Positions 62,494 through 64,000 of a stretch of 64,000 nucleotides of DNA are shown here, one piece after another. Origin of the DNA: Rhyzopertha dominica (Eukaryota; Arthropoda; Insecta; Coleoptera; Bostrichidae). The notes below the pieces were generated by a model that saw only the letters and a program-made list of their open reading frames with translations, did no database searches and was not told the origin of the DNA. The stretch's first letter is position 1; each line of letters begins with the position of its first letter. The DNA lies in assembly GCA_025024175.1 (NCBI GenBank), contig QCXZ01000064.1:248001-312000 (forward strand), written 5' to 3'. A program made the translations under genes and the position numbers.

Positions 62494-62733
62494 TTAAAAA
62501 TGAACGAAATCAGCAAAATTTAAACTTGGCGCCATAAAGTTTGGAGCGAAAACGCCTGCGCCGACCCAGTTTCCTTCCGGCATCCGCCTTCCGGCCCTCT
62601 TCCGGCATTCGAACTGTGGCAGGTAGCCGTAGTGCACGTGCTGCGAGATGTAAAATTTTGAAAAGGCCGAGCCGTCCGGCTTGAGCTTGAACAAAAGCGG
62701 CGATGCATCGAGAAAAGTGAGTATTCTTGTCAT
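62494..62733 (-). CDS. Coding-like terminal exon, unidentified protein
   Basis: Minus-strand frame with strongly GC-biased third positions in an AT-rich neighbourhood: SPLLFKLKPDGSAFSKFY, ISQHVHYGYLPQFECRKRAG, RRMPEGNWVGAGVFAP, then a stop at 62494. The codon pattern looks like real coding sequence. The 5' part is uncertain: a weak acceptor (CTAG) precedes an ATG at 62733, and the true exon could start inside. Upstream exons would lie to the right, possibly beyond the window. No family recognised. A GC-rich non-coding island is the alternative. Confidence 0.35.
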   Translation of the reverse strand: MTRILTFLDASPLLFKLKPDGSAFSKFYISQHVHYGYLPQFECRKRAGRRMPEGNWVGAGVFAPNFMAPSLNFADFVHF

Positions 62734-62830
62734 CTAGTCGTGCATGACGATGAACGCGGTGTTGTTCTGCTATTTAGTTCAAAATGTACAGTGGAAGTAA
62801 CGAAGATGTCTTTTTTTTTCATGCTCTTAT

Positions 62831-62988
62831 AGGGCCAGTTGCACAAACGTGGATCAAAGTTAATCCGGGTTTAAGCAACGGTCGTTGTCTAGCAACATCA
62901 TGAATGCGGTGTTCTGATTGGTGTTGCTATAGTAACGACCACGGGTTAAACCGGGATCAAATTTGATCCACGTTTGTGCATCCGGGCC
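62831..62988. repeat. Foldback MITE, about 158 bp
   Basis: A near-palindrome. The left arm from gggccagttgcacaaacgtg is the inverted copy of the right arm ending cacgtttgtgcatccgggcc. Both arms carry GGATCAAA and CCGGGTTTAA-type blocks around a centre near 62905. No coding capacity. The TTGCACAAACGTGG-type start is seen in dispersed insect foldback repeats. Confidence 0.75.
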
Positions 62989-63711
62989 ACGTGTATGAAG
63001 TTTCTTATTCAAAATTTTGCATATTGCTAGAACACGGCCTCCTGAACACAAACCTGTGAACCGTTTCTTGGGATATCGTCTAGTTTTTGACAAATAAGGG
63101 TTTATACATACTCTGAACACGTGTGTTGCGTGGCGTGTGGCACGCAAAAAAACACGGGTAGTTAGGTACTTAGAATACCGGTTATGTAGTAGCTATTGTT
63201 TTCAAATTTAGGTCTTCCGTAGAAAACGGCCTTCTAAACAAGAATCCGAAATTCGTTTTGTGCGCTCGCATCTAGTTTTCGAAATACAGAATTTTTTTTT
63301 TGAATCACTTGATGCGCAGAACTGCAAAAACATCCGAGTTGTGCGCATGCGATCGCTATTGTGCGGTGTTGCCGTATCCTCCGCTTTTTCAATATATTTA
63401 GGTGCTTTTGGGAATTGTATCTTTTCTAGTTTTTATGAACGTTTTGAAGTGTTGTCGTTGTCATTCATTTGCATCTATTTTTGTTATTTAATTTTTAGAC
63501 TTAAACGACTTAATATAATTTAATGAAAATTTAATATGACAAACATTAGTAAGAACCTCTTAAAATACTGCCCTTAAAACATAATTAGCTTATTTAGTTT
63601 ACCAGGGGCGGAGTAGGTTGTGCAATTTAATGTTTACATTTTTTACACCCTGCATGATAAGTAGTTATACCTTGAACATTAAGCTAAAGAAAAGGTACTG
63701 TTGTTGATTGT
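62989..63711. other. No gene seen
   Basis: About 720 bp of mixed sequence. The plus-strand frame at 63260-63523 is open for 87 codons but shows no motif. Confidence 0.4.
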
Positions 63712-64000
63712 CGATAAAATGAACCGTTTTCGAGAAATTTTTTTTTATTTATTTTATTTTTATTAAAAGGAAACCATGCACGGTTGTTGTACGAGTACAG
63801 CAGTCCTCTATTCGTCGTGTCCGTGAGTGTATCAGAAATCACAGAGCACATGTTGAATCCACTTATGAAGTTTTTAATTGATTATTTGTAATTACGAGTA
63901 TTTAGGTTCAAGGACAAAAAATGACAAATCATGGTTTCCTTTTAATAAAAAATAAATATCAATTCTTTAATTTTTTTCTCGAAAACGGTTCATTTTATCG
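63712..64000. mobile_element. TIR element cut by the window end
   Basis: 63712-63778 (cgataaaatgaaccgttttc...attaaaaggaaaccatg) and 63932-64000 (catggtttccttttaat...gaaaacggttcattttatcg) are inverted copies of about 68 bp around a 153-bp centre. The last base of the window is the last base of the repeat, so the true end or any flanking target duplication cannot be seen. No coding frame; a non-autonomous element is likely. Confidence 0.75.

Noticed and set aside
62860..63147. 95-codon minus-strand frame
   Set aside because: Most of it lies in the foldback MITE arms, and the rest has no motif.
1..64000. tRNA genes, CRISPR arrays, bacterial-type operons
   Set aside because: Scanned by eye for tRNA B-box (GGTTCGAATCC-like) with a matching A-box and for regularly spaced repeats. 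None was found, and the window is eukaryotic.

Overview
The window is AT-rich insect nuclear DNA. Genes have short introns (about 45-800 bp, a few larger) with GT-AG borders, and the mobile DNA is Penelope-like, mariner-type, THAP-type and non-LTR. Gene content (KIF4-type chromokinesin, PCLAF, ANO8, a C-type lysozyme, PHYH, SDHD, PTPMT1, MTG1) and the mobile DNA suggest an insect, possibly a beetle, but no species can be named. Scattered N bases mark a draft assembly. Exon chains were built by eye from splice motifs, reading-frame phase and family resemblance. Every complete chain reported as intact sums to a multiple of three.

Layout. 1-7.3 kb: a 5'-truncated KIF4/Klp3A chromokinesin (+), with a Penelope-like retroelement carrying hammerhead-ribozyme motifs in one intron and a dead mariner in another. 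8.5-9.3 kb: PCLAF/PAF15 (+), a PCNA partner, with a consensus E2F site just upstream. 11.5-18.1 kb: ANO8 anoctamin (-), 15 exons. 19.6-22.8 kb: a leucine-rich-repeat, single-pass membrane protein (-). 23-28 kb: repeats, including a THAP-domain DNA-transposon relic with inverted ends. 28.0-31.7 kb: a lysozyme-like gene (+) whose second catalytic acid is replaced by glycine. 31.7-54.6 kb: a gene desert with two dead long-TIR mariner-type elements (DD41D spacing) in opposite orientation, several non-LTR retrotransposon relics and two GC-rich islands. 54.6-57.9 kb: a tandem pair of phytanoyl-CoA hydroxylase genes (-), one intact with a C-terminal SRL peroxisomal signal and one broken by a 29-bp deletion. 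58.2-58.8 kb: SDHD (+), head-to-head with the intact PHYH. 59.7-60.4 kb: PTPMT1-type phosphatase (+), tail-to-tail with single-exon MTG1 (-, 60.6-61.5 kb). 61.5-64 kb: repeats, an unassigned coding-like exon, a foldback MITE and half of a TIR element cut by the window end.

The right-hand cluster is organelle-centred: PHYH (peroxisomal alpha-oxidation), SDHD (respiratory complex II), PTPMT1 (cardiolipin synthesis) and MTG1 (mitoribosome assembly). KIF4 and PCLAF are both proliferation genes. No new multi-gene system was found. The strongest leads are the paired hammerhead motifs of the Penelope-like element, the lysozyme-like protein lacking a catalytic acid, and the PHYH pair with a C-terminal targeting signal.
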